From: Frigoribacterium sp. PhB116
Lineage (GTDB): Bacteria; Actinomycetota; Actinomycetes; Actinomycetales; Microbacteriaceae
Direction of reading: 5' to 3'
Assembly (NCBI RefSeq): GCF_004364285.1
Contig: NZ_SOBE01000001.1
Span: 186,001 to 250,000 of the forward strand
DNA: 64,000 nt
The notes under the pieces are model-generated. The model had not been told where the DNA came from. It did not search any database and worked only from the letters and a program-made list of their open reading frames with translations. Positions 1 through 10,112 of this stretch are shown here, in pieces. The translations under genes and the position numbers were made by a program. Numbering within the stretch: the stretch's first letter is position 1; the number at the start of each line of letters is the position of its first letter.

Positions 1-156
1 GACGGTGATGTCGAGGCCGGTCGAGACGTCGGACTGCGGGTCGAGGTCGACCACCAGGGTCCTGAGGCCCTTGGCGAAGGCCGCCGACGTGAGTCCGAGC
101 GTCACGGTCGTCTTGCCGACGCCGCCTTTGAGAGAACTGACGCTGAGTACATGCAC
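1..156 (-). CDS. ParA-family ATPase, N-terminal part (runs off the window)
   Basis: Reading the minus strand from GTG 156 gives VHVLSVSSLKGGVGKTTVTL, followed by LVVDLDPQSDVSTGLD. The KGGVGKTT deviant Walker A and the DLDPQ Walker A' are hallmarks of ParA/Soj/MinD ATPases, which move along DNA or membrane using ATP. Only about 52 residues are in the window, so the subgroup (chromosomal ParA next to scpA/scpB, or another) cannot be told. I chose GTG 156 because a TATCGT hexamer lies exactly 7 nt upstream (169-164 on the minus strand), the leaderless layout seen at several other genes here. The gene is divergent from def. Confidence 0.85.
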   Translation of the reverse strand, partial: MHVLSVSSLKGGVGKTTVTLGLTSAAFAKGLRTLVVDLDPQSDVSTGLDITV

Positions 157-287
157 GACGACGACGATACCGTCACTATTCTTGAAGCACCTGCACGCCA
201 CGTCGCCCGACGGGCGATCCCGGCAGGCTCCCTCGTCTCCGGTGGCTCCGAGCCCCGTCCCCGTTCCTTCCCCAGGAGGTGCTCGTC

Positions 288-785
288 GTGAGCGTCCGCC
301 CCATCCGACTCTTCGGCGACCCGGTTCTCCGGTCGCCCTCCGACCCCGTCCGCGTGGGCGACGCCCGACTGGCTTCGCTCGTCGACGACCTCCTCGACAC
401 CGTGCGCGAGCCCGGTCGCGCTGGCGTGGCCGCTCCCCAGATCGGTGTCGGCCTGAGGGCCTTCAGCTACAACGTCGACGGCGAGGTCGGCTACGTCCTG
501 AACCCCGAGATCACCGAGCTCTCGGGCGAGAAGGAGCTGGTGGAGGAGGGCTGCCTCTCCGTGCCGGGCTTCTGGTTCCCGACCCCGCGATGGTCCCGGG
601 CCCGCGTCGAGGGCATCGACCTCGACGGCGAGCCGGTCGTGCTCGAGGGGGACGGGCTCATGGCGCAGGCGCTCCAGCACGAGACGGACCACCTCGCCGG
701 CACCCTCTACGTCATGACCCTCGAGACCGAGACCCGCCGCGACGCCCTGCGGCAGATCCGGGCCAGCGACTGGTGGCGGGCCTGA
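288..785 (+). CDS. def: Peptide deformylase
   Basis: Removes the N-formyl group from nascent proteins in the cytoplasm; a metallo-hydrolase, usually Fe2+ or Zn2+. The 165-residue product has all three family motifs: GVAAPQ at 46-51, EGCLS at 87-91 (Cys ligand) and HETDH at 131-135 (two His ligands and the catalytic Glu). Length is normal for a short type I enzyme. AGGAGGT at 274-280 lies 7 nt before GTG 288; the earlier in-frame GTG at 279 overlaps that Shine-Dalgarno and is unlikely to be the start. It stands alone, convergent with the acyl-CoA synthetase, so this may be one of several deformylase paralogues. Confidence 0.95.
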   Translation: MSVRPIRLFGDPVLRSPSDPVRVGDARLASLVDDLLDTVREPGRAGVAAPQIGVGLRAFSYNVDGEVGYVLNPEITELSGEKELVEEGCLSVPGFWFPTPRWSRARVEGIDLDGEPVVLEGDGLMAQALQHETDHLAGTLYVMTLETETRRDALRQIRASDWWRA

Positions 786-796
786 CCGGACCTCGA

Positions 797-821
797 CCGG
801 CGGCGCCCTGGGCGCCGCCGG
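797..821. terminator. Bidirectional hairpin between def and fadD
   Basis: A perfect 11-bp stem (797-807 with 811-821) closes on a 3-nt CTG loop in the 54-nt gap between two convergent genes. There is no T-run on either side, as is common in actinobacteria, so the terminator role is inferred from placement and stem strength. Confidence 0.65.
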
Positions 822-839
822 TACCGGGGCCGGGCACGG

Positions 840-2693
840 TCAGGCGGTCGGCCCCGGCTTGTCCGCGGACGAGACGGTCCTGACCGACTCCGTGTTGGGG
901 TAGACGGAATAGAGGTCGGCGATCTGTCCGGCGAAGTCCTCGACGACGACGGCGCGCTTGACGCTCATCTTCGGCGTCAGGTGCCCGCTGGCCTCGGTCA
1001 GCTCGATCGGCAGCACGACGAACTTGCGGATCGACTCCGCCCGGGAGACCGCCTCGTTCGCGAGGTCGACCGCCCTCTGCACCTCGGCCAGCACGGCGGG
1101 GTGCTCGGCAGCCTCCGCGAGCGGCATGTCCGCGGCCTCGCCCGCGTTGTTGAGCCAGACCGGCAGCATCTCGGTGTCGAGGGTGACGAGCGCCGAGATG
1201 AACGGACGCTGGTCGCCCACCACGACGACCTGGGCGACGAGGGGGTTCGCGCGGATCGGGTCCTCGAGCACGGCGGGGGCGACGTTCTTGCCCCCGGCGG
1301 TGACGATGATCTCCTTCTTCCGACCCGTGATGGTGAGGTAGCCGTCGGAGTCGAGGCTGCCGAGGTCGCCGGTGCGGAACCAGCCGTCCTGCATGACCGC
1401 GGCCGTCTCCTCCTCGTTCCTCCAGTAGCCCGCGAAGACGTTCTCGCCCTTGACCAGCACCTCGCCGTCGTCGTCGATCCGCAGCGAGACGCCCGGGAGC
1501 GCCGGCCCGACGGTGCCGATCTTGAACCGCGACACGAGGTTCACCGAGGCCGGCGCCGTGGTCTCGGTCAGGCCGTAGCCCTCGAGGATGCGGATGTCGA
1601 GGCTGCGGAAGAAATGGCCGAGGCGGGTGCCGAGCGGGGCCGAGCCCGAGACGGCGTAGCGGATGTTCCCGCCCATCGCCTTCTTCAGCTTGCGGTACAC
1701 GAGCCGGTCGAAGAGGGCGAAGCGCAGGCGCAGGCCGACGGGCACCGTCCCCTCGTCGAGGGCCTTGGAGTGCGCGATGGCCACCGCGACGGCCTGACGG
1801 AAGATGCCGCCCTTGCCCGAGGCCTCGGCCTTCTGCTCAGCGGAGTTGTAGACCTTCTCGAACACCCGCGGCACCGCGAGCAGGAACGAGGGGCGGAAGG
1901 AGGCGAGCGACGGCAGGAGCTGCTTGGTGTCGGCCTGGTGGCCCACCTTGACCCCCGCGTGCACCGACATCACCGCGATGAAACGGGCGAAGACGTGGGC
2001 CGTCGTGATGAACAGCAGGGTCGACGAGCCCGGCGCCACGACGTCGCCCATGGCCACCGCGGCGTTGCGGCTGGTCTCGACGAAGTTGGCGTGCGTCAGC
2101 ATGCAGCCCTTGGGGCGGCCCGTGGTGCCCGACGTGTAGATGATGGTGGCGAGGTCGTCCCCGTTCGCCAGCGTGCGGCGGCGCTCGAGCTCGTCGTCCG
2201 ACACGCCCCGCCCGGAGCGCGCCAGCTTCTCGAGGTCGCCGAGGTCGATCTGCCAGACGTGGGCGACGTCCGGCAGCTCGGGGTGCACCTCGTCGAACCG
2301 TGCGAAGTGGTCCGGCGTCTCGACGATCACGGCCACGGCGCCTGAGTCGCTGAGGTTCCAGTGCACCTGGCTCGGCGACGACGTCTCGTAGACGGGCACG
2401 AGCAGCGCGCCGGCGAACCAGACCGCGAAGTCGACGAGCGTCCACTCGTAGCGGGTGCGGCTCATCAGGCCCACCACGTCGCCGGGCTGGATGCCGGCGG
2501 CGATGAGGCCCTTGGCGACCTCGCGCACCCGGGCGGCGAACTCGGCGGCGGTGACGTCGGTCCAGCCTCCCGTGCCGTCGGGCACGGAGAACAACGGCTC
2601 GTTCGGCGTCGTCGCCGCCCGCTCCACGAGCAGGTCTGTCGCGTTGGCGGTCGGGTCGGCAGGGACCACGAGGGGGACGGTGTGTTCGTTCAC
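840..2693 (-). CDS. fadD: Long-chain acyl-CoA synthetase (AMP-forming)
   Basis: Activates long-chain fatty acids to acyl-CoA through an acyl-adenylate, for lipid synthesis or beta-oxidation. The 617-residue product carries the AMP-binding P-loop IIYTSGTTGRPKG near residue 175, the GYGLTET motif near 335, GWFRTGDLG near 420 and GRKKEIIVTAGGKNVAP near 440. This is the FadD15-like family with a long C-terminal domain. GTG 2693 is chosen because AAGGAGCT lies just upstream; the longer upstream frame (to 3020) is low-complexity and overlaps the divergent glk promoter. In M. tuberculosis fadD15 lies in the same neighbourhood as aroG and pknL, supporting conserved order. Which fatty acids it uses cannot be told. 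Confidence 0.93.
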   Translation of the reverse strand: MNEHTVPLVVPADPTANATDLLVERAATTPNEPLFSVPDGTGGWTDVTAAEFAARVREVAKGLIAAGIQPGDVVGLMSRTRYEWTLVDFAVWFAGALLVPVYETSSPSQVHWNLSDSGAVAVIVETPDHFARFDEVHPELPDVAHVWQIDLGDLEKLARSGRGVSDDELERRRTLANGDDLATIIYTSGTTGRPKGCMLTHANFVETSRNAAVAMGDVVAPGSSTLLFITTAHVFARFIAVMSVHAGVKVGHQADTKQLLPSLASFRPSFLLAVPRVFEKVYNSAEQKAEASGKGGIFRQAVAVAIAHSKALDEGTVPVGLRLRFALFDRLVYRKLKKAMGGNIRYAVSGSAPLGTRLGHFFRSLDIRILEGYGLTETTAPASVNLVSRFKIGTVGPALPGVSLRIDDDGEVLVKGENVFAGYWRNEEETAAVMQDGWFRTGDLGSLDSDGYLTITGRKKEIIVTAGGKNVAPAVLEDPIRANPLVAQVVVVGDQRPFISALVTLDTEMLPVWLNNAGEAADMPLAEAAEHPAVLAEVQRAVDLANEAVSRAESIRKFVVLPIELTEASGHLTPKMSVKRAVVVEDFAGQIADLYSVYPNTESVRTVSSADKPGPTA

Positions 2694-2800
2694 GGCAGCT
2701 CCTTCGGCACCGGCAGGGTCCGACGAGCTTAGCGGGGGCCCCTGCGTCCGTCCCGGGACGACCTGCGGGCGTCGTGGAACGACAGGAGACGGCCCGAGGA

Positions 2801-2806
2801 TAGACT
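2801..2806 (+). promoter_or_regulatory. -10 element TAGACT of glk (near-leaderless)
   Basis: TAGACT fits the actinobacterial TANNNT -10 consensus and ends 8 nt before GTG 2815; no Shine-Dalgarno is visible between them. Transcription would begin at or beside the start codon. No clear -35 was found. Confidence 0.5.
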
Positions 2807-2814
2807 CGTCGCTC

Positions 2815-3765
2815 GTGCAGGCAATAGGCATTGACATCGGCGGGACGAAGATCGCAGGCGGGGTCGTCACCGAGCTGGGCGAGATCGTCGCCGAAGAGCG
2901 AGTCCCGACCCCCGCCGGCGACGCCGGCGCGATCGTCGACGCCGTCGTCGCGATGGTGAAGGGCCTCCAGGCGCGGCATCCCGACGTCGTGGCGGCAGGG
3001 GTCGCGGCCCCCGGCTTCATCGACGCCTCGCAGTCGGTCGTGTACTACACGCCGAACATCCCGTGGCGGAACGAGCCGCTCAGGGCACGGCTGTCCGAGC
3101 AGCTCGACCTGCACATCACGATCGACAACGACGCGAACGCCGCGGGCTGGGCCGAGTTCCGGTTCGGCGCCGGCCGCCTCGCGAGCGACATGACCATGCT
3201 CACCATCGGCACGGGCGTCGGCGGCGCCGTCGTCGCCCAGGACCGCCTGCTCCGCGGCGGCTTCGGCACCGGCGGCGAGCTCGGCCACATGCGCATAGTC
3301 CCCGGCGGCCTGCCCTGTGGCTGCGGTGCCCGCGGCTGCATCGAGCAGTACGGCTCGGGACGTGCCCTGCTGCGCATGGCGGGCGAGGTGGCCGACCTCG
3401 GCGGCGTCGGGTCGGCGCTGGCGGCGGTGCGTGCCGAGAAGGGCGAGCTCACGGGACACGACGTGGCCGCGCTGATGCAGGCGGGCGACGCCGGTGCCCT
3501 CGAGGCGCTCCGTCAGCTGGGCACCTGGCTCGGCCAGGCCGCGGCCTCGCTCGCCGCCATCCTCGACCCGCAGGTCTTCGTCTTCGGCGGGGGAGTCGCG
3601 CAGTCGGGCGAGCTCCTCCTCGCCCCCGTCCGCAAGGCGTTCCACGAGCACCTGCCGGCCCGCGGGTTCCACCCGGAGCCCGACTTCGTCATAGCCGAGT
3701 TGGTCAACGACGCCGGCGTCGTCGGCGCCGCCGACCTCGCCCGGCTGCACGCGTCCACTCGCTAG
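2815..3765 (+). CDS. ROK-family sugar kinase, probable glucokinase
   Basis: Probably phosphorylates glucose with ATP for glycolysis. The 316-residue protein opens with the phosphate-binding AIGIDIGGTKIAGG, has TIGTGVGGAVV near residue 137, and the ROK zinc cluster CGCGARGCIEQYGSG near 168-182. There is no N-terminal helix-turn-helix, which argues for a kinase rather than a ROK repressor. ROK enzymes range from glucokinase to N-acetylmannosamine and fructokinase, so glucose is the commonest but not proven substrate. It is divergent from fadD and followed after 30 nt by the acyltransferase. GTG 2815 is set by the closely placed TAGACT. Confidence 0.85.
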   Translation: MQAIGIDIGGTKIAGGVVTELGEIVAEERVPTPAGDAGAIVDAVVAMVKGLQARHPDVVAAGVAAPGFIDASQSVVYYTPNIPWRNEPLRARLSEQLDLHITIDNDANAAGWAEFRFGAGRLASDMTMLTIGTGVGGAVVAQDRLLRGGFGTGGELGHMRIVPGGLPCGCGARGCIEQYGSGRALLRMAGEVADLGGVGSALAAVRAEKGELTGHDVAALMQAGDAGALEALRQLGTWLGQAAASLAAILDPQVFVFGGGVAQSGELLLAPVRKAFHEHLPARGFHPEPDFVIAELVNDAGVVGAADLARLHASTR

Positions 3766-3795
3766 ACTCCGACCGCCGACGAGGGAGGGGCCCCG

Positions 3796-4485
3796 ATGCT
3801 CTACTGGTTCTTGAAGACGATGGTGGCGAGCCCCCTCATGCTCACGGTGTTCCGTCCGTGGGTCCGCGGGCTCGAGAACGTCCCGGCGTCCGGGGCCGTC
3901 ATCTTCGCCAGCAACCACCTGTCGTTCGTCGACTCGATCTTCCTGCCGCTCGCGCTCGAGCGCCGCATCTCGTTCCTGGCCAAGAGCGACTACTTCACGG
4001 GGTCGGGCCTCAAGGGCTGGGCCATGCGCCTCTTCTTCACCGCCACCGGTCAGCTGTCCATCGACCGATCGGGCGGCAAGGCCTCGGAGGCGTCGCTCGC
4101 GACGGGCCTGTCGGTCCTGGGCCGCGGTGAGCAGCTCGGCATCTACCCCGAGGGCACCCGCAGCCCCGACGGCAAGCTCTACCGCGGCCGCACGGGCGTC
4201 GCGCGCATGATCCTCGAGGGGCACGTCCCCGTCGTGCCGGTCGCCATGATCGACACCGAGAAGGTCATGAAGACCGGCACGAAGATCCCGAAGATCCGCC
4301 GGGTCGGCATCGTCTTCGGCGAGCCCCTCGACTTCAGCCGGTTCGAGGGGATGGAGGGCGACCGGTTCATCCTCCGGTCCATCACCGACGAGATCATGTA
4401 CGAGCTCGGCGCCCTGAGCGGCCAGGAGTACGCCGACGTCTACGCCTCGTCGGTCAAGGAGAAGCGCGTCGCCTCCGCGCGGTAG
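3796..4485 (+). CDS. plsC: 1-acyl-sn-glycerol-3-phosphate acyltransferase (PlsC family)
   Basis: Transfers an acyl chain to lysophosphatidate (or a related lysolipid) at the inner face of the membrane, giving phosphatidate for phospholipids. The 229-residue product shows the HX4D motif NHLSFVD near residue 36, SIDRSGGK near 92 and the substrate-binding PEGTRSPDGKLYRG near 117, with a hydrophobic N-terminus. GAGGGAGGGG precedes ATG 3796. A TAGACT hexamer overlaps the stop of the upstream kinase (3763-3768) and could be its own promoter. Acyl acceptor specificity is not readable from sequence. Confidence 0.92.
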   Translation: MLYWFLKTMVASPLMLTVFRPWVRGLENVPASGAVIFASNHLSFVDSIFLPLALERRISFLAKSDYFTGSGLKGWAMRLFFTATGQLSIDRSGGKASEASLATGLSVLGRGEQLGIYPEGTRSPDGKLYRGRTGVARMILEGHVPVVPVAMIDTEKVMKTGTKIPKIRRVGIVFGEPLDFSRFEGMEGDRFILRSITDEIMYELGALSGQEYADVYASSVKEKRVASAR

Positions 4486-4539
4486 GCTCGACCGCCGGGA
4501 TCGATCGGTCCCTGGCCCGTCCTAGCTGCAAGGAAGACC

Positions 4540-5925
4540 GTGGTCCCCATCGCCGAACCGTCCGCGGGCGTCGTCACCGACGCCTCCACCACCGACGTGA
4601 TCGACGGACTCGACTACTGGCGCACGCTCCCGATCAAGCAGCAGCCCGCGTGGCCCGATCCCTCCGCGGTCCAGGCCGCGTCGGCCGAGATCGCCGCGCT
4701 GCCGCCCCTCGTCTTCGCGGGCGAGGTCGACACCCTCCGCGAGCGGCTGGCCGCGGCGGCCCGCGGCGACGCGTTCCTGCTGCAGGGCGGCGACTGTGCC
4801 GAGACGTTCGCCGGCGCCACCGCCGACCAGATCCGCGACCGCGTCAAGACCATCCTGCAGATGGCCGTGGTGCTCACGTACGGCGCCTCCGTGCCGGTCA
4901 TCAAGATGGGCCGCATGGCGGGCCAGTTCGCCAAGCCCCGCTCGAGCGACTCCGAGACCCGTGACGGCGTGACCCTCCCCGCCTACCGGGGCGACATCGT
5001 CAACGGCTACGACTTCACGCCCGAGTCCCGACGGGCCGACCCTGCCCGGCTCGTGAAGGGGTACCACACCTCCGCGTCGACGATCAACCTGATCCGCGCG
5101 TTCACGCAGGGCGGCTTCGCCGACCTCCGCCAGGTGCACAGCTGGAACCGCGGCTTCGCCTCGAACCCGGCCAACGCCGCCTACGAGCACCTCGCGAAGG
5201 AGATCGACAAGGCCATCCGCTTCATGGAGGCGGCCGGCGCGGACTTCGACGAGCTCAAGCGCGTCGAGTTCTACACCAGCCACGAGGGCCTGCTGATGGA
5301 CTACGAGCGGCCGATGACGCGGATCGACTCGCGCACGGGCGACCCCTACGTCCTGTCGTCGCACTTCGTCTGGATCGGGGAGCGCACCCGTGACCTCGAC
5401 GGCGCCCACGTCGACTTCCTCTCGCGGGTCCGCAACCCCATCGGCGTCAAGCTCGGCCCGTCGACCACGCCGGACGACATGCTCCGCCTCATCGACGTGC
5501 TCGACCCCGACCGCGAGCCCGGCCGTCTGACGTTCATCACGCGCATGGGCGCCGGCAAGATCCGCGAGTCGTTGCCGCCTCTGCTCGAGGCCATCAAGGG
5601 CGCCGACGCGACTCCGCTCTGGGTCAGCGACCCGATGCACGGCAACGGCCTCACGACGCCGACGGGCTACAAGACCCGCCGCTTCGAGGAGATCATGGAC
5701 GAGGTCAAGGGCTTCTTCGAGGCGCACCGCGCCGCGGGCACCCACCCCGGCGGCATCCACATCGAGCTGACCGGCGACGACGTGACCGAGTGCCTGGGCG
5801 GCTCCGAGCACATCGACGAGGCCACGCTCGCGACGCGGTACGAGTCGCTCTGCGACCCGCGGCTGAACCACATGCAGTCGCTCGAGCTCGCGTTCCTCGT
5901 CGCGGAGGAACTGGCGGCGAACTAG
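4540..5925 (+). CDS. aroG: Class II 3-deoxy-7-phosphoheptulonate (DAHP) synthase
   Basis: Condenses phosphoenolpyruvate and erythrose 4-phosphate, the first step of the shikimate pathway. At 461 residues it matches the plant-type (class II) family and M. tuberculosis AroG in length. Visible hallmarks are LLQGGDCAETF near residue 83-93 (metal Cys), TYGASVPVIKMGRMAGQFAKPRS near 110, FYTSHEGLLMDYE near 246 and VSDPMHGNG near 365. AAGGAAGA precedes GTG 4540. TAGGCT at 4483-4488, overlapping the stop of plsC, is a possible separate promoter. It converges with the kinase gene across a strong hairpin. Feedback inhibition is typical of the family but not visible here. Confidence 0.96.
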   Translation: MVPIAEPSAGVVTDASTTDVIDGLDYWRTLPIKQQPAWPDPSAVQAASAEIAALPPLVFAGEVDTLRERLAAAARGDAFLLQGGDCAETFAGATADQIRDRVKTILQMAVVLTYGASVPVIKMGRMAGQFAKPRSSDSETRDGVTLPAYRGDIVNGYDFTPESRRADPARLVKGYHTSASTINLIRAFTQGGFADLRQVHSWNRGFASNPANAAYEHLAKEIDKAIRFMEAAGADFDELKRVEFYTSHEGLLMDYERPMTRIDSRTGDPYVLSSHFVWIGERTRDLDGAHVDFLSRVRNPIGVKLGPSTTPDDMLRLIDVLDPDREPGRLTFITRMGAGKIRESLPPLLEAIKGADATPLWVSDPMHGNGLTTPTGYKTRRFEEIMDEVKGFFEAHRAAGTHPGGIHIELTGDDVTECLGGSEHIDEATLATRYESLCDPRLNHMQSLELAFLVAEELAAN

Positions 5926-5962
5926 GCCGCGCCTCCTCGTCTCGCCGAACGGCCACGTCGCC

Positions 5963-5990
5963 GGGCCCGCCTCCCACAGGAGGCGGGCCC
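5963..5990. terminator. Bidirectional terminator hairpin, aroG/stk
   Basis: A perfect 12-bp stem (5963-5974 with 5979-5990) has a CACA loop and lies in the gap between two convergent genes, so it can serve both. Confidence 0.75.
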
Positions 5991-6031
5991 GTCGTCGTGA
6001 CGGGGCGCGGCCCAGGGCGGGCGCGCGGTGG

Positions 6032-7990
<1,959 letters not shown>

Positions 7991-8092
7991 CGAGGCGATC
8001 TTACGAGTCGGCGCGCCGGTGGCCGACGCGGCTCACCGGCGAGTGTCGAACGAGGGTGCCGCCGACGTCGCCGCGGTGGTGGCACGGACGGC

Positions 8093-9472
8093 TCAGCCCA
8101 GGGTGCTGAGCCACGTGCGTGCCGGTGCCTCCCACTTGGCGTAGGCCGTGGGGTGGGCCGAGAGCTGGACCGCCTGGGCGGCGTCCGTCAGCGACATCGA
8201 GGACCAGCCCCGGACGTCGAGCAGGCCGCGGGTCTTGCCGACGTTCGGGTTCGTCCGTCCCCCGAAGAAGAGCTTCGTCGCGTGCGCGGCGTCCGTGAGC
8301 TGCGCGGGGGTGCCCCAGCCCGTGCTCGGGCGCTGCTGGAACAGGCCGAGCGAGTCGCGGTCGCCGTGGTGGATGTTCCTCAGGCTCGACTCCTGTGCCG
8401 CCGCGGCCAGGGCCACGACGATGGCCTGGTCTCCCACGCCCAGCTCGCGCCCGACGCGGATGATCACGCGAGCGTTCTCCTGCTGCTCGGCGGTGAGCGT
8501 GGTGCCCGTCGTCAGCGGGGCCACGGAGGTGGTGGCCGCGACCGTCGTGGGCGCGGCGGCAGGCGACGAGGCGCCGGGGACGACGAGGGTGCGCCCCGCG
8601 TAGATCGTGCTCGTCATGCTCAGCCCGTTGGCCGCGAGGAGCGCCTGGACCGTCGTGCCGGTCTGCCTCGCGATGGAGGCGATGGTCTCGCCGCTCCTGA
8701 TGACGTGGCCGGCGGTCGCCGCGGGGGTCGGCGCGGCGGCCCTCTGCGAGGCCGGCGCCGCGGCCTGGGATGCCCCGCCGGGCAGGGAGAGCACCTGGCC
8801 CGGGTAGATGATGCTCGACCAGCTGAGGCCGTTCGCCCCGAGCAGGGAGGCGGTGCTCACCCCGTGCGCGCCGGCGATCGAGCTGAGCGTGTCGCCGCGC
8901 GCGATGGTGTAGCTGCCGGCCGCGGCGGCCCGGGGCGCGCTGGTCGGCGCGGCGGGAGCGGGCGAGGACGCGACGAGGCTGAGCGTCTGGCCGGGGAAGA
9001 TGGTCGACTTCCAGCTGAGCCCGTTGAGCGCGAGCACGGAGGCGGTGCTGAGCCCGAATGACGCGGCGATGCTGGCGACCGTGTCGCCCGAGGCGACGGT
9101 GTAGGTCGACGGGGCCAGGACCGTGCTCGACGCTGCGGCGACGTCGACCGTCGCGGCAGTCGACTCCGGGGCCGGAGCGGCTGCCGTCGGCGGCAGCGCG
9201 ATCGGGCGCGGGGCGGCGTGCGGCTTCTTCGTGGGCTGCTGGTCGTGGGCGACCGACGCGACGGGGCCGGTCATGCCGAGGCTGAGCGCCATCGAGCCGA
9301 CGAGCATGATGGGCACCGTCTGGAGCATGGAACGAGCGGCACGTGAACGAGCCCCCCGTCCGTCGGCGTCGAGGGCCCCGCGGCCGAAGGCGGCACCGGG
9401 CAGCCGTGTGGCGCGGGGTGCGTCGGGGGTCCCGTCGAGGTCGAGGGCGCGGTCCGAGCTGCTGTCGTTCAT
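8093..9472 (-). CDS. Membrane-anchored/secreted protein with three LysM repeats and a lytic transglycosylase-like domain
   Basis: Probable peptidoglycan-binding cell-wall hydrolase. The 459-residue product has a charged N-terminus, one hydrophobic segment at about 49-76 (signal anchor or signal peptide), then three LysM repeats (YTVASGDTVASIAASFGLS, YTIARGDTLSSIAGAHGVS, HVIRSGETIASIARQTGTT) separated by Ala/Pro linkers. The C-terminal domain reads AAAAQESSLRN...DSLGLFQQRPSTGWG, resembling SLT/Rpf-like domains; the Glu in AQESSL is the likely catalytic acid. The start is ATG 9472, preceded by a purine-poor GAGGATCACC. It follows the kinase in the same direction with a 102-nt gap, so it could be a target or partner in wall remodelling; that is inference. 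Confidence 0.85.
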   Translation of the reverse strand: MNDSSSDRALDLDGTPDAPRATRLPGAAFGRGALDADGRGARSRAARSMLQTVPIMLVGSMALSLGMTGPVASVAHDQQPTKKPHAAPRPIALPPTAAAPAPESTAATVDVAAASSTVLAPSTYTVASGDTVASIAASFGLSTASVLALNGLSWKSTIFPGQTLSLVASSPAPAAPTSAPRAAAAGSYTIARGDTLSSIAGAHGVSTASLLGANGLSWSSIIYPGQVLSLPGGASQAAAPASQRAAAPTPAATAGHVIRSGETIASIARQTGTTVQALLAANGLSMTSTIYAGRTLVVPGASSPAAAPTTVAATTSVAPLTTGTTLTAEQQENARVIIRVGRELGVGDQAIVVALAAAAQESSLRNIHHGDRDSLGLFQQRPSTGWGTPAQLTDAAHATKLFFGGRTNPNVGKTRGLLDVRGWSSMSLTDAAQAVQLSAHPTAYAKWEAPARTWLSTLG

Positions 9473-9538
9473 GGAGGTGATCCTCGGGTCGTGGCGTCCG
9501 ACACGTCGACAACCTGATCCGCGACGGCGTGTCTCGTG

Positions 9539-9572
9539 GTGCCAAGTTGGCACAGGTGGAGACCCGTGTCAA
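9539..9572 (-). promoter_or_regulatory. Putative promoter of the LysM gene with palindrome over the -10
   Basis: On the minus strand TTGACA (9572-9567) is followed after 17 nt by CAACTT (9549-9544), a plausible but weak -10. A 7+1+7 inverted repeat, GTGCCAA-N-TTGGCAC (9539-9553), covers the -10 and would suit a repressor operator. Transcription from here would give a leader of about 65 nt. Confidence 0.45.
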
Positions 9573-9707
9573 TCACAGTGGCCAGTGCTACGAGTGAGGT
9601 CCATGTGGTTGCTGTGACACGCGGGGCTCTTGTGGCTCGTGTGACGAGAGTGACGCGGGCAACGAGGCAGGACACGGATCGGCGTTCGGCCGTGGCAAGG
9701 TGGACCC

Positions 9708-10064
9708 GTGACCGATCTCTCTCAGCAGCCCTGGTTCGACGACACCGAGTGGTTGGCGGTGCCCGACCTCGTCGAGATGCTCGGCCTCAGCGTCAGCCGT
9801 GTCCACCGGCTCTTCGAGGACCACGTCCTGATCTCCACGCGGGTGGACGGCGTCGTCGTCACCCCGGCGGTGTTCCTGGTCGACGGCGAGCCCATGCACG
9901 AGCTCCGGGGCACCGCCACCGTCCTCTCGGACAACGGGTTCACCGACGACGAGGCGCTCGACTGGATGCTCTCGGTCGAGGACAGCCTCGGCGTCTCTCC
10001 GGTCGAGGCTCTGCGCGCGGGGCGCAAGGCCGAGGTCCGTCGGGTGGCGCAGAGCCTCCTCTGA
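9708..10064 (+). CDS. Rv2175c-family DNA-binding protein
   Basis: A 118-residue protein with an N-terminal winged-helix-like segment (WLAVPDLVEMLGLSVSRVHRLFEDHVL) and the C-terminal ALDWMLSVEDSLGVSPVEALRAGRKAEVRRVAQ typical of the Rv2175c family. In M. tuberculosis Rv2175c binds DNA weakly and is a substrate of the neighbouring kinase PknL; the same neighbours are seen here, so phosphorylation by the PASTA kinase is a reasonable inference. GTG 9708 is preceded 6 nt upstream by CAAGGT and no Shine-Dalgarno, suggesting a leaderless mRNA. It is divergent from the LysM gene. Confidence 0.85.
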   Translation: MTDLSQQPWFDDTEWLAVPDLVEMLGLSVSRVHRLFEDHVLISTRVDGVVVTPAVFLVDGEPMHELRGTATVLSDNGFTDDEALDWMLSVEDSLGVSPVEALRAGRKAEVRRVAQSLL

Positions 10065-10112
10065 GCCGACTCCCGTCAGTTCGGGGGCAGCCGGAGGACG
10101 GTGGCCCCGGGG

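Noticed and set aside
9473-9600. Possible c-di-AMP (ydaO-type) riboswitch upstream of the LysM gene
   Set aside because: Such riboswitches often precede actinobacterial wall hydrolase genes, but the presumed leader here is only about 65 nt and I could not see the required conserved core.
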